Source of the DNA: Clostridiales bacterium UBA4039
GTDB taxonomy: Bacteria; Bacillota; Clostridia; Lachnospirales; Vallitaleaceae
DNA: 64,000 nucleotides
Direction of reading: 5' to 3'
NCBI GenBank assembly: GCA_002382805.1
Contig: DGAD01000055.1
Location: 15,385 to 79,384 of the forward strand
The notes under the pieces are model-generated. The model ran no database searches. It was not told the origin of the DNA and saw only the letters and a program-made list of their open reading frames with translations. This document shows positions 18,197 to 26,812 of this stretch, one piece after another. Position 1 is the stretch's first letter, and every line of letters starts with the position of its first letter. The translations under genes were made by a program, and so were the position numbers.

Positions 18197-18955
18197 TTAC
18201 CCTCGGCGTTGTCTATATCCCTCATACATAAGAACGCCAGCTGCAACCGATGCATTCAAAGAAGAAATCTCACCTTGCATGGGAATTTGCGCAACAAAGT
18301 CACAATGCTCCCGTACTAATTTAGATAAGCCTTCCCCTTCACTTCCAATTACAATCGCAAGGGCTCCCTTCATATCTACATCATACATTATCTGTCCATC
18401 CATGTCTGCCCCAACAATCCACAGCCCTTTATCTTTAAGCTCTTGTATCGCTTGAGAGATATTGGTCACTTTACACACTGGGGTATATTCAATGGCTCCT
18501 GCACTTGTTTTTACTACGGTATCCGTCAAACCGACTGCACGCCGTTTGGGGATAATTACTCCATGTACTCCAACCACATTAGCCGTACGAATGATTGCAC
18601 CTAAATTATGGGGATCTTCAATTCCATCAAGAATCATAACATATGGCGATTCCCCTTTTTTCTCAGCAATAGCAAGGATTTCATCAATAGATACGTAATC
18701 ATAAGCTGCCACATAGGCAACGACGCCTTGATGCTTATGTGAGCTTACTCGAGCATCCAAACGTTCCTTGGATTCAAAATTAATAACAATCCCTTTTTTT
18801 CTAGCTTTTGCAATAATACTTTTTAAGGGACCTTCTTTACTGACCTGATCTTGTATAAAAAGTTTGTCAATGCTTCGATCAGCTTTTAAAGCCTCGTTAA
18901 CTGCATTTCTTCCTTCAATAATGAGGGATGACGAATTGTTCTCTTGTTTATTCAT
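18197..18955 (-). CDS. rlmB: 23S rRNA 2'-O-methyltransferase RlmB (SpoU family)
   Basis: The 252-residue product is a TrmH/SpoU-class RNA methyltransferase. It has an N-terminal L30e-like substrate-binding domain (IEGRNAVNEALKADRSIDKL) and a knotted SPOUT domain. The motifs are LDGIEDPHNLGAIIRTA (motif 1), VIGSEGEGLSKLVREHCD (motif 2) and IPMQGEISSLNASVAAGVL (motif 3). RlmB methylates a guanosine in 23S rRNA, G2251 in E. coli numbering. SD GAAGGAAC. It lies between the flippase gene and sigH in the conserved cysS cluster. Confidence 0.93.
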   Translation of the reverse strand: MNKQENNSSSLIIEGRNAVNEALKADRSIDKLFIQDQVSKEGPLKSIIAKARKKGIVINFESKERLDARVSSHKHQGVVAYVAAYDYVSIDEILAIAEKKGESPYVMILDGIEDPHNLGAIIRTANVVGVHGVIIPKRRAVGLTDTVVKTSAGAIEYTPVCKVTNISQAIQELKDKGLWIVGADMDGQIMYDVDMKGALAIVIGSEGEGLSKLVREHCDFVAQIPMQGEISSLNASVAAGVLMYEGYRQRRG

Positions 18956-18975
18956 TATGTTCCTTCTTCCTTCTT

Positions 18976-20580
18976 CTATATTTTTTTATCTTTGGCAAAC
19001 CATTCTACTAGCTTATTGCCTCGCGGAATGAGTAAAAGTTCTTCTTCGGAGAATGCTTTTAACATAATCATGGCTGCCAAATAGACGATAATGCCAATAA
19101 ACACACTCATCAATAAGGCTGCCGCATTGCTATGAAGCAAAAAATGTATGCCTAGATATCCCAGACACGTAAAGATTCCCATAATTGAAGATGCAATAAG
19201 AGGTTTTCCATACGTATGAAAAATGTTCGTTTTTATGTCCACACATTTTTTTATATTATAATAACTAAGAATTGTAATAAGCATATAGTAAATCACTGTA
19301 GCCAATGTGACACCGTATCCATTCATTCCTGTTTGAATAAAAAACACATTAAGAATCAATTTAACGAGGGCACTCACCAAGACAATGTTTAGTGCTGTAT
19401 AGTACTTTGACAACCCCTGTAATATTCCTGTCATTGACTGTCCTAAAATCATGAACACCAATCCAACCGCCATAATCTGAAGATAACGATAACCTTCCGG
19501 TTCTTGATACACAAAGTTAAGAATCGGCTTGGCAAGAATTGCAATACCAAAAGTTGCCGGTAAAGCAAGTTTTACGGCAATCTCTATACCTTCAATAATT
19601 TTTTTCTTAAGCGCATCTTTTGTCTCTCGTGCATTCGTTGCAGATATGGTCGGTACGATGCTTATAATCAGGGATACACTTAAAACTAAGGGCACATTAA
19701 TAATGGTCTGAATCTTACCGATAATTCCATTAATGTAGGTCCCTTCAGATAACCACTCACCCTCCATAAACACCTGTGTATTGAGAAGTTTGGGAAGTGT
19801 TGCCGCATCAATGGCCAACATAATGGATAAGGCTGCACTTGCTACCGTAATCGGAACAGCAATCATGGCAATCTTTTTAAACACCTTGCTAAAATGTTCA
19901 TCTGAACTTTGTGTTCCTACCTTAAGCATAATGTCTTTGTGTTGTTTCAAATATGCCATGAGTAAGAAAAAAGCGGAAAACACAAACCCTAAGGACACAC
20001 CTAATGCCGCACCACCAATGGCAACCGGAATATCATAGCCTTGTTCTAGGAGTATATACACTAAGCTGATTCCTATAATGACTTTGACGGTATTTTCAAT
20101 GATTTGTGAAATCGCTGTCGGTGCCATCTGCTGCATTCCCTGCAAGTATCCACGAATAGCCCCTGCAATTGATATAAAAAAAGGTGCAATACCCATTCCC
20201 AAAAGTGCATATTGGCTTCCATCATCCCAATCCATAACTTGGCGTATTCCATCTCCTAAAAAGATTAATACTCCTGAAATCAACAAACCAATGGTGCCCG
20301 TTATAATTAAAGCATATCGAAAAATATCATGTGCTTTTCGATAGTTATTTTTTGCTATTTCTTCAGCCACTAACTTAGAAATCGAATTTGGAATACCTAT
20401 CAATGAAGCCGCAGTTAACAAACTATATAGGCCATAAATATTTTGATAATACCCAAGACCAACTGTACCGGTAAAACGTTCGAGAGGCACTTTATAAAAT
20501 GCACTAATGATTTTTGCAAAAATTCCGGCTAGTGTTAATATCAGTGTCCCTCTAATCAAAGTTGTTGATTGTTTACTCAT
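18976..20580 (-). CDS. MOP-superfamily flippase (MurJ/YtgP/SpoVB-like)
   Basis: The 534-residue product has about 14 transmembrane helices and the N-terminal signature of polysaccharide/lipid II flippases (LIRGTLILTLAGIFAKIISAFYKVPLER). Family members in Firmicutes include YtgP (a MurJ-type lipid II flippase) and SpoVB (spore cortex). The two cannot be separated here. It is inserted between mrnC and rlmB, overlapping mrnC by 8 bp, so it is translationally coupled. The insertion into an otherwise conserved cysE-cysS-mrnC-rlmB series is notable. Confidence 0.85.
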   Translation of the reverse strand: MSKQSTTLIRGTLILTLAGIFAKIISAFYKVPLERFTGTVGLGYYQNIYGLYSLLTAASLIGIPNSISKLVAEEIAKNNYRKAHDIFRYALIITGTIGLLISGVLIFLGDGIRQVMDWDDGSQYALLGMGIAPFFISIAGAIRGYLQGMQQMAPTAISQIIENTVKVIIGISLVYILLEQGYDIPVAIGGAALGVSLGFVFSAFFLLMAYLKQHKDIMLKVGTQSSDEHFSKVFKKIAMIAVPITVASAALSIMLAIDAATLPKLLNTQVFMEGEWLSEGTYINGIIGKIQTIINVPLVLSVSLIISIVPTISATNARETKDALKKKIIEGIEIAVKLALPATFGIAILAKPILNFVYQEPEGYRYLQIMAVGLVFMILGQSMTGILQGLSKYYTALNIVLVSALVKLILNVFFIQTGMNGYGVTLATVIYYMLITILSYYNIKKCVDIKTNIFHTYGKPLIASSIMGIFTCLGYLGIHFLLHSNAAALLMSVFIGIIVYLAAMIMLKAFSEEELLLIPRGNKLVEWFAKDKKI

Positions 20581-21004
20581 GTTTAATCCCCTTGACTACA
20601 CATTCTAGCAGTCGCTGATAGTTTTTTGTCATTGCTAAATATCCTAACAAACATTCAAATGCCGTTGCCATCTGATAGTCACTTCGTGTTGCATGTTTAG
20701 GGACTGACTGGCTCTTGGCATTTCGTCCCCATTTAACAATCCGTTGTTCCTCTTGGGAAAGGCTAGGCATAATGTGATTCAAAATCTTTGCCTGTTCAGA
20801 TGCTTTTACATACTTTTTTGTTAATGCATGTAATTCATTAACTGAACGGTTTCCTTGCTGTACAATATAAAATTTTATCAAAAAATCATAAACTGAATCA
20901 CCTAAGTAAGCTAATGTTAATGGTGAATATTGTTTGATGTCTATTGCATCAAAATCTTCTCCTGCTTGTTTTAAAAAGGTTTCAATAAACTTCTCCACAC
21001 ACAC
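20573..21004 (-). CDS. mrnC: Mini-ribonuclease III
   Basis: The 143-residue product is a stand-alone RNase III catalytic domain lacking the dsRNA-binding domain, as in Bacillus MrnC, which matures 23S rRNA ends. Conserved features are LAYLGDSVYDFLIKFYIV (metal-binding region), the basic segment RSDYQMATAFECLLGYLAM and a Lys/Arg-rich helix. Its place directly after cysS is conserved in Firmicutes. The start appears to be GTG at 21004, 12 bp after cysS ends. Confidence 0.92.
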   Translation of the reverse strand: MCVEKFIETFLKQAGEDFDAIDIKQYSPLTLAYLGDSVYDFLIKFYIVQQGNRSVNELHALTKKYVKASEQAKILNHIMPSLSQEEQRIVKWGRNAKSQSVPKHATRSDYQMATAFECLLGYLAMTKNYQRLLECVVKGIKHE

Positions 21005-21016
21005 ACCTCAATATGT

Positions 21017-22420
21017 TTATATACGTTTAAAGCGGACACCTTCACGTGTGTCTTCCAGAACAATTCCCTGTTCTTGAAGTTCATCCCGGATTTGATCAGC
21101 TAACGCAAAGTCTCTGTTTTTTCTTGCTTGTTGTCTTTTTTCAATAAGCGCTTCAATCTCTTCATCTAAGATGACTTGTTCACGCTTATAAGATACTCCT
21201 AGTATATCACAAAGTTGTACAAAACATTCATTAAAATTCTCTATAAAAATCAGGTTCGTTGATGTCTCTAATTCTGTATTAATATATTTGACCATATCAA
21301 ACAGTGTTGATACTGCATCCGATGTATTAAAGTCATCGTCCATTGCACGCTCAAATTGTTGCATAAACTTGTCCAGAATTTTTTGCTCGTCCATGGATAC
21401 TGGATGAGACTGCTCGTTTTTATTTTTAAGCAGTTGTGTTAATTCTTGAAGATGGTCATAACCTGTTTTAATTCGTTCAAGGCTTCGTCCTGCCGCATCC
21501 ATAAGCATCTCGCTAAAGTTAATGGGACTGCGATAATGTGCACTTACAATAAAAAAGCGAATCACATCGTATGGCACTGTCTGTGCAATATCTCGAACAG
21601 TAAAAAAATTACCTTTAGACTTTGACATTTTTTCATTATTCACATTAATAAATCCATTATGCATCCAATATTTTGCAAACTCTACGCCGTTGGCACATTC
21701 ACTTTGTGCAATCTCATTTTCATGGTGTGGGAAGACCAAGTCAGTACCACCCGCATGAATATCAATACGATCGCCTAAGTAACGCTTCGCCATAGCTGAA
21801 CATTCAATGTGCCAACCTGGTCGTCCTTGACTCCATGGTGACTCCCAATATGGCTCATTGTCTTTTTTGGGTTTCCATAACACAAAGTCTGTTGGATTTT
21901 TCTTCCCTTCTTCAACAGCTATACGCTTCCCAGATTCTAAATCTTCAATATTCTTTTTCGATAATTTCCCATATCCACTGAATTTATTTGATTCAAAATA
22001 TACTGTTCCATCGACTTCATAGGCTACCCCTTTATCAATAAGCGCTTGAATCATAGCAATAATACCTTCCATCTCTTGTGTTGCTTTTGGATGGTAAGTT
22101 GCAGGTTTAACGCCAAGACGGGATGTATCATGCTCGACTTCACTTATGTATTTGCTTGCGATTTCATCGGTAGTTAATTGTTCCTCAATTGCACGTTGAA
22201 TAATCTTATCATCAATATCTGTATAGTTTTGCACATACGTTACATCATAGCCTTTATATTCAAGATAACGACGCACTACATCAAATATAATAAATGGTCG
22301 AGCGTTACCTATATGAATGTAATTATATACCGTTGGTCCACATACATACATTTTTACTTTTCCAGGTTCTAAGGGTTCAAACATTTCTTTTTGACGTGTT
22401 AGTGTATTATATATTTTCAT
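21017..22420 (-). CDS. cysS: Cysteinyl-tRNA synthetase
   Basis: The product is 467 residues from the ATG at 22420, chosen because AAAGGA precedes it; an in-frame ATG at 22441 would add seven residues. Class I signatures are HIGNARPFIIFD (HIGH) and KMSKSKGNF (KMSKS). The zinc site is visible as C in MYVCGPTVYN, then IECSAMA and FPHHENEIAQSE. Length is normal for the family. It is cytoplasmic, charging tRNA-Cys. It is co-transcribed with cysE upstream, behind a Cys-type T-box, so both respond to uncharged tRNA-Cys. Confidence 0.97.
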   Translation of the reverse strand: MKIYNTLTRQKEMFEPLEPGKVKMYVCGPTVYNYIHIGNARPFIIFDVVRRYLEYKGYDVTYVQNYTDIDDKIIQRAIEEQLTTDEIASKYISEVEHDTSRLGVKPATYHPKATQEMEGIIAMIQALIDKGVAYEVDGTVYFESNKFSGYGKLSKKNIEDLESGKRIAVEEGKKNPTDFVLWKPKKDNEPYWESPWSQGRPGWHIECSAMAKRYLGDRIDIHAGGTDLVFPHHENEIAQSECANGVEFAKYWMHNGFINVNNEKMSKSKGNFFTVRDIAQTVPYDVIRFFIVSAHYRSPINFSEMLMDAAGRSLERIKTGYDHLQELTQLLKNKNEQSHPVSMDEQKILDKFMQQFERAMDDDFNTSDAVSTLFDMVKYINTELETSTNLIFIENFNECFVQLCDILGVSYKREQVILDEEIEALIEKRQQARKNRDFALADQIRDELQEQGIVLEDTREGVRFKRI

Positions 22421-22443
22421 CTTTATATCATTCCTTTTCATCT

Positions 22444-23151
22444 TTAGTTTAGTGACGGATTATCTGGACATAGTTGACACCTTTCATCTTCAAGTGCTTG
22501 TAGCATCTCAGCATCCAGCCCTCCACACTTCTTTTCAACATTTTCCAATCGAATAATCAACTTACATATTTCTTGACGTACAGGATCTGGAAGATGTACT
22601 TGATCTAGCGCATCTTGAGGATGCTTTGCTTTTGCTTCACCACGAACAACACGTCCCGGTATTCCCACAACGGTAGCATTTGGCGGTACTGCGCGTAACA
22701 CTACAGACCCGGCGCCTATTTTTGCATCATCTCCAACCTCAAATGAACCAAGAACCTTGGCACCAGCACTAATCATTACATTGTTACCAATCGTCGGATG
22801 ACGTTTTCCGTGTTCTTTTCCTGTTCCTCCAAGAGTAACTCCTTGATAAATAGTCACATCGTCTCCAATAATGGTCGTTTCTCCAATCACAACACCATGA
22901 CCATGATCAATAAAAAGACCTTTTCCGATTTTTGCTCCCGGATGAATTTCAATCCCTGTCTTATGCAAAGCGCGTTGAGAAATCCATCGTGCAAGAACAT
23001 AACGTTTATGCACATAAAACCAATGTGCCAGCCTATATCGAAGTATCGCATGAAAGCTTGGATATAAAAACACTTCCATCGTTTTTTTTATAGCAGGATC
23101 TCTTTCTTTTATAACATTGATTTCTTCTCTGATGTAACTAAAGATATTCAT
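22444..23151 (-). CDS. cysE: Serine O-acetyltransferase
   Basis: The 235-residue product has an N-terminal helical domain and a left-handed beta-helix with hexapeptide repeats (IHPGAKIGKGLFIDHGHGVVIGE, TIIGDDVTIYQGVTLGGTG). The acetyl-CoA-binding segment includes GKRHPTIGNNVMI. It makes O-acetylserine for cysteine synthesis. It is first in the cysE-cysS-mrnC-flippase-rlmB-sigH run. SD AGGAGG lies before the ATG. A Cys-specific T-box precedes it. Confidence 0.96.
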   Translation of the reverse strand: MNIFSYIREEINVIKERDPAIKKTMEVFLYPSFHAILRYRLAHWFYVHKRYVLARWISQRALHKTGIEIHPGAKIGKGLFIDHGHGVVIGETTIIGDDVTIYQGVTLGGTGKEHGKRHPTIGNNVMISAGAKVLGSFEVGDDAKIGAGSVVLRAVPPNATVVGIPGRVVRGEAKAKHPQDALDQVHLPDPVRQEICKLIIRLENVEKKCGGLDAEMLQALEDERCQLCPDNPSLN

Positions 23152-23191
23152 GTAAACCTCCTAGCTATAGTTGGACTATCCTATAGAAAAT

Positions 23192-23443
23192 AAAAAAGTC
23201 TCTTATCAATGATAAGAGACGCTTATGCGTGGTTCCACTCTATTTAAAAGCTGTTAAAATTCAAACACCTTTCACTCTTTCTACGATAACGTGTAGACCT
23301 CCGACTATAACTACGTCTGCTTCGCTATAGTAGCTCCCGAATGCACTTGGGCAACACTTTTCTAGATAACTTCCACCACTGTTATCCTCTCTATAAGATT
23401 GGTTATTGCTTACTTTTTCGTTCATCGCTTTTTATCTTTTTCC
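23192..23443 (-). promoter_or_regulatory. T-box leader, cysteine-specific
   Basis: On the minus strand the leader has a Stem I with AGAGAGGATAAC, and a specifier TGC at 23345-23343 in the context CCCAAGTGCATTCGGGAGC. The T-box is AGAGTGGAACCACGC (about 23240-23226). The terminator is GTCTCTTATC/GATAAGAGAC plus T6 (23192-23220). The bulge TGGA pairs with a UCCA tRNA end, fitting tRNA-Cys. It controls cysE and cysS by tRNA-dependent antitermination. Confidence 0.93.
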
Positions 23444-23449
23444 TTATCA

Positions 23450-23478
23450 AATATAATATATAAATGGCTATCTGTCAA
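23450..23478 (-). promoter_or_regulatory. Sigma-A promoter of the cysE operon
   Basis: TTGACA (23478-23473), 17-nt spacer, TATATT (23455-23450) on the minus strand, just upstream of the T-box. Confidence 0.75.
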
Positions 23479-23487
23479 TAGTTTATG

Positions 23488-25218
23488 TTACTGATTTGAC
23501 CATAAAAACAGTTCACCATATTTCTTTTCGAGGCGCATTTTTATGTCTTTTCCTGACCCCATAAAATAAACCTCACGCATGATTTTTCCCCATTCACGCT
23601 TATGCGTTGAATTGACTTCCCATCGTATACGTGCAATCTCAGCTGAGACAGTACTTAATCCGTCAACCCCCAGTGCAATAAACAAAGGAATCAACAAAGG
23701 ATTGGAAGCAATATCTCCAATAAAATCGATAGGTGTTCCTTCTCGATGGGCGCCTCTAACCATACTTTTTAGTAAACGTAAAAATCCAGGATGAAATTCG
23801 TCAAATAAATCATACGTCATCTCATTACTTGGATCAACCCCGGTTGTGTACTGTAGCAAATCATCAAGATCAACATATATAAACCCGAGTTCCTGGGCAA
23901 AAACATGGGTGATCAGAGCGACAGAAGGGGTTTCTAAAATCACGCCAAATGCAATGGCTTTATTATATTCTTCATGCTTAACATCAAGCTCTAGCATTGC
24001 TTCTTCAATAATTAATCGTATATCAAGAAGCTCATCAATCGATGCAATCATCGGGATTACAAAACGCACATCTCCAAACGCACTCGCTCTTAAGATGGCT
24101 TTAATTTGAGTCAATAAAATTTCACGGTGATTTAATGCCATCCGTGTTGAAAGCAATCCAAGGGACGGATTTTTTTCTTCTGGAAAATGAATATACGGCA
24201 AATCACTTGTTCCATGACAATCAAAGGTCCGAAAGCAAATTCGCTTACCTTTTGAAGCTTTAACTGCTTCTTGATAATATAAGAACTGTTCTTCTTCATC
24301 CGGCATCTGATGACGTCCTATAAAAATCGCTTCTGTGCGAAAAACACCAATATGCTCTGCTCCATGCTTTATAGCCTGTTCAACGTCTTCAATATTTGAT
24401 GCAATCGCATTAAGCTTCATTCTATATCCATCTTTTGTCTGTGTCTTTGCCGTTACATATTGATCGTAATGCCCTTCATGACTCTCTTTTTTACGAATTT
24501 TATTTTGGACTAATCGGATGACTTCAGATGAAGGGCGAATAATAACTTCTCCCTTTTTCCCATCCATAATAATCTCATCTTCATCTTCTAGTTTCTTCAA
24601 AATATTTTTTGCTTGTACAATACAAGGAATCTCCCAGTTCTTAGCTAATGCTACACCAAAAGAATGCTGAGCGTCTTGTTCAAGAATAATCCCTAGAACA
24701 TGACCTTGTTCTAATTCAATTAAGTCCGCTGCTGACAATGCATTCGCAACAATAATTTTGCCTTCATGCAATTCACCAAAAAAATGATGCCCTTCATAAG
24801 AAAGTTGATGAATCAATCCTTTTGTCACCTTTTTAATATATTCTGCCTTTTTCTTCAAAAAGTTATCATCAACACGATGATAGATAACGTCATATTTATT
24901 CTTTACTTCTTCCAAAATCCATTCCGCATTCACCTGTTGATCTCGAATCTGTTTTTTGACACTACTAATAATCACCGATTCTTTCAAAATTTCTAGGTGT
25001 TTTTGATACGTTTTGGCTTCTTCTTCACTCAAGATATTCATACTTTTTGTATAAATCTTTGCAAGATATTCTTGATAATTACGTACTGCATCTCCCAGGC
25101 GCTTAATCTCTTGGTCAACATTATCAATCGATTGTTTTAACACAGTCTTTGGATACTGCTTTTTTTTAACTATCTTGCCATATACGATGCCCTCTGATAC
25201 GCCTACGCCTCGAATCAT
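23488..25218 (-). CDS. PTS enzyme I-like protein lacking the catalytic His and Cys
   Basis: The product is 576 residues from the ATG at 25218, which has GGGAGGAG 6 nt upstream. It has the full enzyme I layout: swivelling N-domain, HPr-binding helices and a C-terminal PEP-binding barrel. However, in an ungapped alignment to enzyme I the phosphorylated His of the GGRTSH motif is Phe187 (context DAQHSFGVALAK; a His lies two residues earlier). The catalytic Cys of GMCGE is Ile500 (context DFIGDIA). PEP/Mg-site residues are mostly kept: FRTEAIF, RTFDCHG, GVILETPS, VDLDDLLQY. It is therefore unlikely to transfer phosphate by the normal route. It may be regulatory. No HPr or enzyme II gene is nearby. 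Confidence 0.85.
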   Translation of the reverse strand: MIRGVGVSEGIVYGKIVKKKQYPKTVLKQSIDNVDQEIKRLGDAVRNYQEYLAKIYTKSMNILSEEEAKTYQKHLEILKESVIISSVKKQIRDQQVNAEWILEEVKNKYDVIYHRVDDNFLKKKAEYIKKVTKGLIHQLSYEGHHFFGELHEGKIIVANALSAADLIELEQGHVLGIILEQDAQHSFGVALAKNWEIPCIVQAKNILKKLEDEDEIIMDGKKGEVIIRPSSEVIRLVQNKIRKKESHEGHYDQYVTAKTQTKDGYRMKLNAIASNIEDVEQAIKHGAEHIGVFRTEAIFIGRHQMPDEEEQFLYYQEAVKASKGKRICFRTFDCHGTSDLPYIHFPEEKNPSLGLLSTRMALNHREILLTQIKAILRASAFGDVRFVIPMIASIDELLDIRLIIEEAMLELDVKHEEYNKAIAFGVILETPSVALITHVFAQELGFIYVDLDDLLQYTTGVDPSNEMTYDLFDEFHPGFLRLLKSMVRGAHREGTPIDFIGDIASNPLLIPLFIALGVDGLSTVSAEIARIRWEVNSTHKREWGKIMREVYFMGSGKDIKMRLEKKYGELFLWSNQ

Positions 25219-25252
25219 ATAAAACTCCTCCCTCATAGAAGCAAATGATTGA

Positions 25253-26635
25253 TTAGTCTAATGTTCCTCCCAAAATCCGAATTTGGTTTTCTGCCCAACC
25301 TCTCGTATTCGAACTTGGGTAATTTGCAAGGAGATATTTAAACTGTTCAATCGCATCTTCCGGTCGGTCTAAAAACTGATAACTACGTCCTAAGTAATAG
25401 ACGGCATAGTGAGAGTATGTTGCATTCTTTGCATAACGGATAGAGACTTCCAGATGATCAACTGCTTCTTGGTATCTTCCACTATTATATGCCGAATACC
25501 CTGCATTATATTCTGTCCTAGCCACCTCTGGTAAAATAACTTCTGCCAATTGTGTATACAGATTATTTAATGTACCATCGGTGCTGTCATTAATATTCAC
25601 ATTTGATAAGGCTGCTGCTGCATTGGGCAGGTCATCTTGCAGATAGTAAGTCACACTCATCAGCATTTGCTGTACTTGTCCATCTTTTTGTGATAATTGT
25701 TCATTATCCGTAATCGCTTGTTCAAGCTCAGCTTCTAAGGTACGGATCGTTGCCTCGTTTTCACTTTTTTGGGCTTCAAGTGCCTTTGCCTCATTTTCAC
25801 TTTTTACTAAATCCGTCTGATATTGTTCAATCTCATCATTTAACTGTCCGACACGTCCCGGCATTAATAGGAAGAAAACTAAAGCGGCACCAATAGCCAG
25901 TCCAAATACTAATGCCCCAAATTGCTGTACGGACTGATTGATTGCAATCTGACGTTTTAACTTTTTCTTGTTCTTTTTTATTTCTTCTTGAGGCTCGACA
26001 ACAACCGCCTCTTCTTTGTTGTCATCAAATAATTCTTCATAATATTTACGTGCAGCATAGTTCGTCTTATCAATCAAAAGTACCTTGAGCAATATATTTT
26101 TCGCTCGACTAATCTCTTCTTCCTTAATATATAAAAGAGCTAACAGCGTATATGCTTTTACAAATTTAGGATTTAATGAAATCACCTTTTTTAATTGAAT
26201 AATTGCTAAATCTCTTGAATTTTGATTAATATAGCCTAAAGCTTGATTATATTTTTTAATTGCAGAATTCAAACGATCCAGATTGATTTGATTATCTTGA
26301 ATGACCTTGAGATAATTAGAAGCTACATTTAACTCTGGCTGAATATTTTGACTAATGACCCACTGACGCAGTGCCATTACCGTCTCACCTAATTCAAAAT
26401 AAACCAATCCAAGTAAATTTCTTGCATCTACATTACGTTTATCATATTTAATACTACGGTTTAAACTTTCAACTGCACCGCTCAAATCTCGCATTTTTGA
26501 TTTTTGAAGGCCTTCATTGTAGAGACTTTTAGATACTTCTTTAATGAGGCGAAATGAACGATACGTAATATTACATGAATCACAGTGTGATTTTTCATTT
26601 AATTTTTGTCCACATTTTGGGCATTGATTCAACAT
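25253..26635 (-). CDS. Zinc-ribbon, TPR and coiled-coil membrane protein
   Basis: The product is about 460 residues. The ATG at 26635 is used because AAAAGG lies about 9 nt upstream. It starts with a zinc ribbon (CPKCGQ and CDSC), then TPR-like repeats (about 45-215: AVESLNRSIKYDKRNVDARNL-type units). One transmembrane helix lies near residue 245 (LVFGLAIGAALVFFLLMP), followed by a coiled coil (about 265-320) and C-terminal extracytoplasmic TPR repeats (YNSGRYQEAVDHLEVSIRYA). It is probably a scaffold spanning the membrane. No enzyme domain is seen. It is the gene between the small unknown protein and the enzyme I-like gene. Confidence 0.75.
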   Translation of the reverse strand: MLNQCPKCGQKLNEKSHCDSCNITYRSFRLIKEVSKSLYNEGLQKSKMRDLSGAVESLNRSIKYDKRNVDARNLLGLVYFELGETVMALRQWVISQNIQPELNVASNYLKVIQDNQINLDRLNSAIKKYNQALGYINQNSRDLAIIQLKKVISLNPKFVKAYTLLALLYIKEEEISRAKNILLKVLLIDKTNYAARKYYEELFDDNKEEAVVVEPQEEIKKNKKKLKRQIAINQSVQQFGALVFGLAIGAALVFFLLMPGRVGQLNDEIEQYQTDLVKSENEAKALEAQKSENEATIRTLEAELEQAITDNEQLSQKDGQVQQMLMSVTYYLQDDLPNAAAALSNVNINDSTDGTLNNLYTQLAEVILPEVARTEYNAGYSAYNSGRYQEAVDHLEVSIRYAKNATYSHYAVYYLGRSYQFLDRPEDAIEQFKYLLANYPSSNTRGWAENQIRILGGTLD

Positions 26636-26659
26636 GTTTTTCATCCTTTTCTACGTAGT

Positions 26660-26812
26660 TTATTTTCTCTTTTCATTGCCGTTCATTTCTTTAATCATTT
26701 CTGTTAAAATATCAACGATATCTTTCGTCTGATATGAATATATCGCCTCTTCTGCCTCTTCAATTTCTAAACACGGTTTGAATTTTTTGATTTCCTCTTC
26801 AAAATTAATCAT
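26660..26812 (-). CDS. Small acidic protein, unknown function
   Basis: A 50-residue product starts at the ATG at 26812, overlapping the folC stop codon, with GAGGAGG 6 nt upstream. It is rich in Glu and Lys (INFEEEIKKFKPCLEIEEAEE) and probably helical. The overlapping stop/start and strong ribosome site argue that it is translated. I do not recognise a family. An upstream in-frame start at 26848 is less likely. Confidence 0.6.
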   Translation of the reverse strand: MINFEEEIKKFKPCLEIEEAEEAIYSYQTKDIVDILTEMIKEMNGNEKRK

